This document shows positions 62,109 to 64,000 of a DNA stretch of 64,000 nucleotides, piece by piece (the stretch's first letter is position 1; every line of letters begins with the position of its first letter). The stretch is taken from positions 17,567,501-17,631,500 of the forward strand of contig CM029114.1 in NCBI GenBank assembly GCA_016859345.1, read 5' to 3'. This DNA is from Istiophorus platypterus (Eukaryota; Chordata; Actinopteri; Istiophoriformes; Istiophoridae). Both the position numbers and the translations under genes were made by a program. The notes under the pieces were generated by a model. It saw only the letters and a list, made by a program, of their open reading frames with translations. It ran no database searches and had not been told where the DNA came from.

Positions 62109-62382
62109 TTAGACACTAGTGGTCCTAATCTCCCTAGGGGGGCAGACCCTGTAAACCAGAGGGTTGCCATACACCCTTAACCGGAAGTCCAGGCAACGCA
62201 GTCGGATCCACACTGGATCAGTGTTGTTTTCATGCAGGATCTCTTTGCCAGATGAACTCTGTCTCAGAGAACAGGCTGGCAAGGTTAGTGTGATTCTCTC
62301 TGCAGTGCTCCAGACCTTTCTCCCAGGTCCCCTTCATCTTCACCACAGTCGGGTTCAGACAGAAGAAATTGTAATACTGGAC
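62109..62382 (-). pseudogene. C-type lectin domain fragment, frame broken
   Basis: On the minus strand an acceptor-like cag precedes VQYYNFFCLNPTVV and GTWEKGLEHCRENHTNLASL followed by FSETEF, the N-terminal half of a fish C-type lectin domain. The next part, KEILHENNTDPVWIRLRCL and later VYGNPLVYR, continues the same domain but in another frame, up to a TAA at 62109. The WIGL motif is altered to WIRL, and the Ca-binding and C-terminal cysteine part is missing. Best read as a decayed gene or domain copy; an assembly indel is possible. No other lectin exon was found up to 64000. Confidence 0.6.
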
Positions 62383-64000
62383 CTGGAGTTCAAACGAAGT
62401 CAGAGAGGACAGCTAAGATTGATAAAGCACATCCATAGAGAGGAAAACAAAATGAATAGTTCTAATTTAATAGGAACGGAAACAGAGGAAAATGTTTTTT
62501 TTTATCATAAGATCATGGTCACTGTGGATACAGACATATATTAAAGATATAACATTAAAAGATATGTTATTCTTTCACAGAATATCACAGCATAACAAAA
62601 ATATCCTAGGATGTCTATTTAAATACATCTCATCACCATCCATTTTACGCAGACCAAACCAGTTGATTGTCCCCATGTCTTTTGTGGTATTCAGTTATTC
62701 ACTGATCAGATGGTGACAGACCTAAAACAAACAACAGTTTATCGAATGGAAAATGGCAACAAATGAATGATCATAATGCAAGCTGGCAGTTGTGTTTGGC
62801 ATTTTGATTTTCTGAACCAGGCCAGAGATACAAAAAGCTACTCCACTTTCCTGAAAGAGAAACCTGCAAGAAATGGCCGAAAAAATACTACACATATATT
62901 GTGAAGGGTTTCACACAACTGCAGAATAAATAAACACACGGTAAGTATTTCATTAAGTTCCAAATGGAATCAATCTTTAATTTATGATTCTTTTAATATA
63001 GAGTCCACAGAGAAGTAAATGTAATTTCTAAATGTATTTTTTTTGGTGCTGTTAAAGCGTAAAACTTATAATAGTGAAACATCTTATATTTTCAGGAATG
63101 GACCGAGAAAACTGCTGAGTGTTAATTTATTCTCTAACTCTTAACTCCCAGCACAGTATGAATGTGAACATATCTCAAATGTATGGGATTAAAAAAAAAA
63201 TTGAGAATGACAACGTGTCAAATTAGTTCTGGAGTGAAAAAGAAAGAATGATCCCCCTTTTAGTTATTTGATTAATTGGGAAGACCCCCCCCCCCCCCAT
63301 GGACTGTTTCCATTTACCTGCATCTAGATTAAAATCCATTTATAAAAAACATGTTAAAATTTGCAACTACAAAATTATTGGACTACTATAAGAATCCTTC
63401 ATGAATGATTATATTAATGGTTATACTTGTAGTTAATGATGAACGTTTCTTGAGGGTCTATTAGAAATGAAGAAAGTCATGACACTTTATTAATGAATTG
63501 CTGATATTTATATCTGCCGACGATGGTTTGATAGAAAATGAGAAAGTTGTAACCCTTTAATACTGATTTACTAAAATTTCTAATTGCAAACATGATGACA
63601 TATTAGGTAGATGTTGTCTGTAAAGACCTACAGAGCTGGAAGAAATTCATAAAGAAAATGTGTTGTATTAAAACATCATAAATCATCAACCCTCAATTTA
63701 AAAAATGTCATTATACTCAGAGACAATTGAGGAATTATTTACATTAGAAATGGTACGAGACCATCTAACATTTGAGGTTTATCTCTTAATGTAAATAATT
63801 TAACCCACAGATATTCTGAAATATTGTGATGCATAGATGCATAACATTCCTGTCTTCACATAATGAATTCTACAGACTTGATAAATCATAACATGCTCAT
63901 CAGATTAACCTGAAATGCACAATTAGATGCCACCAAATATTCTCTACTGCTATAAGTCTGCCTGACCCAGGCTACCTTGAGTGCTGAGCCTAGTGGGAGA
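62383..64000. other. Window end, no gene seen
   Basis: AT-rich with a poly-C run at 63286-63298. No further lectin-like exon or transposon was recognised. Confidence 0.5.

Overview
The window is nuclear DNA from a ray-finned fish, most likely a percomorph teleost. Three vertebrate genes with many short exons lie head to tail on the + strand. The introns carry decayed Tc1, hAT and MITE-like repeats of kinds common in fish, plus long microsatellites. There are no prokaryotic operons, phages or CRISPR arrays.

Region 1 (about 1-21 kb): map2k7, encoding the JNK-activating MAP kinase kinase MKK7. Ten exons were placed between 1777 and 13162. They run from a 48-nt alternative exon to the stop codon and cover the JNK docking motifs, the whole kinase domain and the C-terminal docking region. 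Exon 1, with the start codon, was not found and probably lies upstream. One intron holds a dead Tc1 element (9791-11251). The 3' flank contains a hAT-type element and possible polyadenylation sites.

Region 2 (about 22.6-49.2 kb): a complete non-muscle myosin II heavy chain gene of the MYH9/MYH14 class. It has a GC-rich promoter with a noncoding first exon near 24 kb, 42 coding exons (28554-48124) and 1,960 codons. All exons join in frame. Three details stand out: a 21-nt in-frame microexon at motor loop 1, an intron with minor-spliceosome (U12) signals but a GC 5' end, and a second GC-AG intron in the rod. A consensus CArG box lies upstream.

Region 3 (about 49.8-59.7 kb): slc25a38, the mitochondrial glycine carrier needed for haem synthesis. 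It has seven coding exons (286 aa), a CpG-rich promoter with noncoding leader exon(s), and a dead Tc1 element in intron 3.

Region 4 (59.7-64 kb): AT-rich flank with one recognisable item, a frame-broken C-type lectin domain fragment on the minus strand (62109-62382).

The three genes are not a pathway. MKK7 signals in the cytoplasm, the myosin drives the actin cytoskeleton, and SLC25A38 works in the mitochondrial inner membrane. I saw no new multi-gene system. The most noteworthy observations are at the splicing level: the MKK7 docking-site exon, the myosin loop-1 microexon and the atypical U12-like intron. Exon borders come from reading the sequence, matching recalled protein families and checking phase. 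No alignment or expression data were available.
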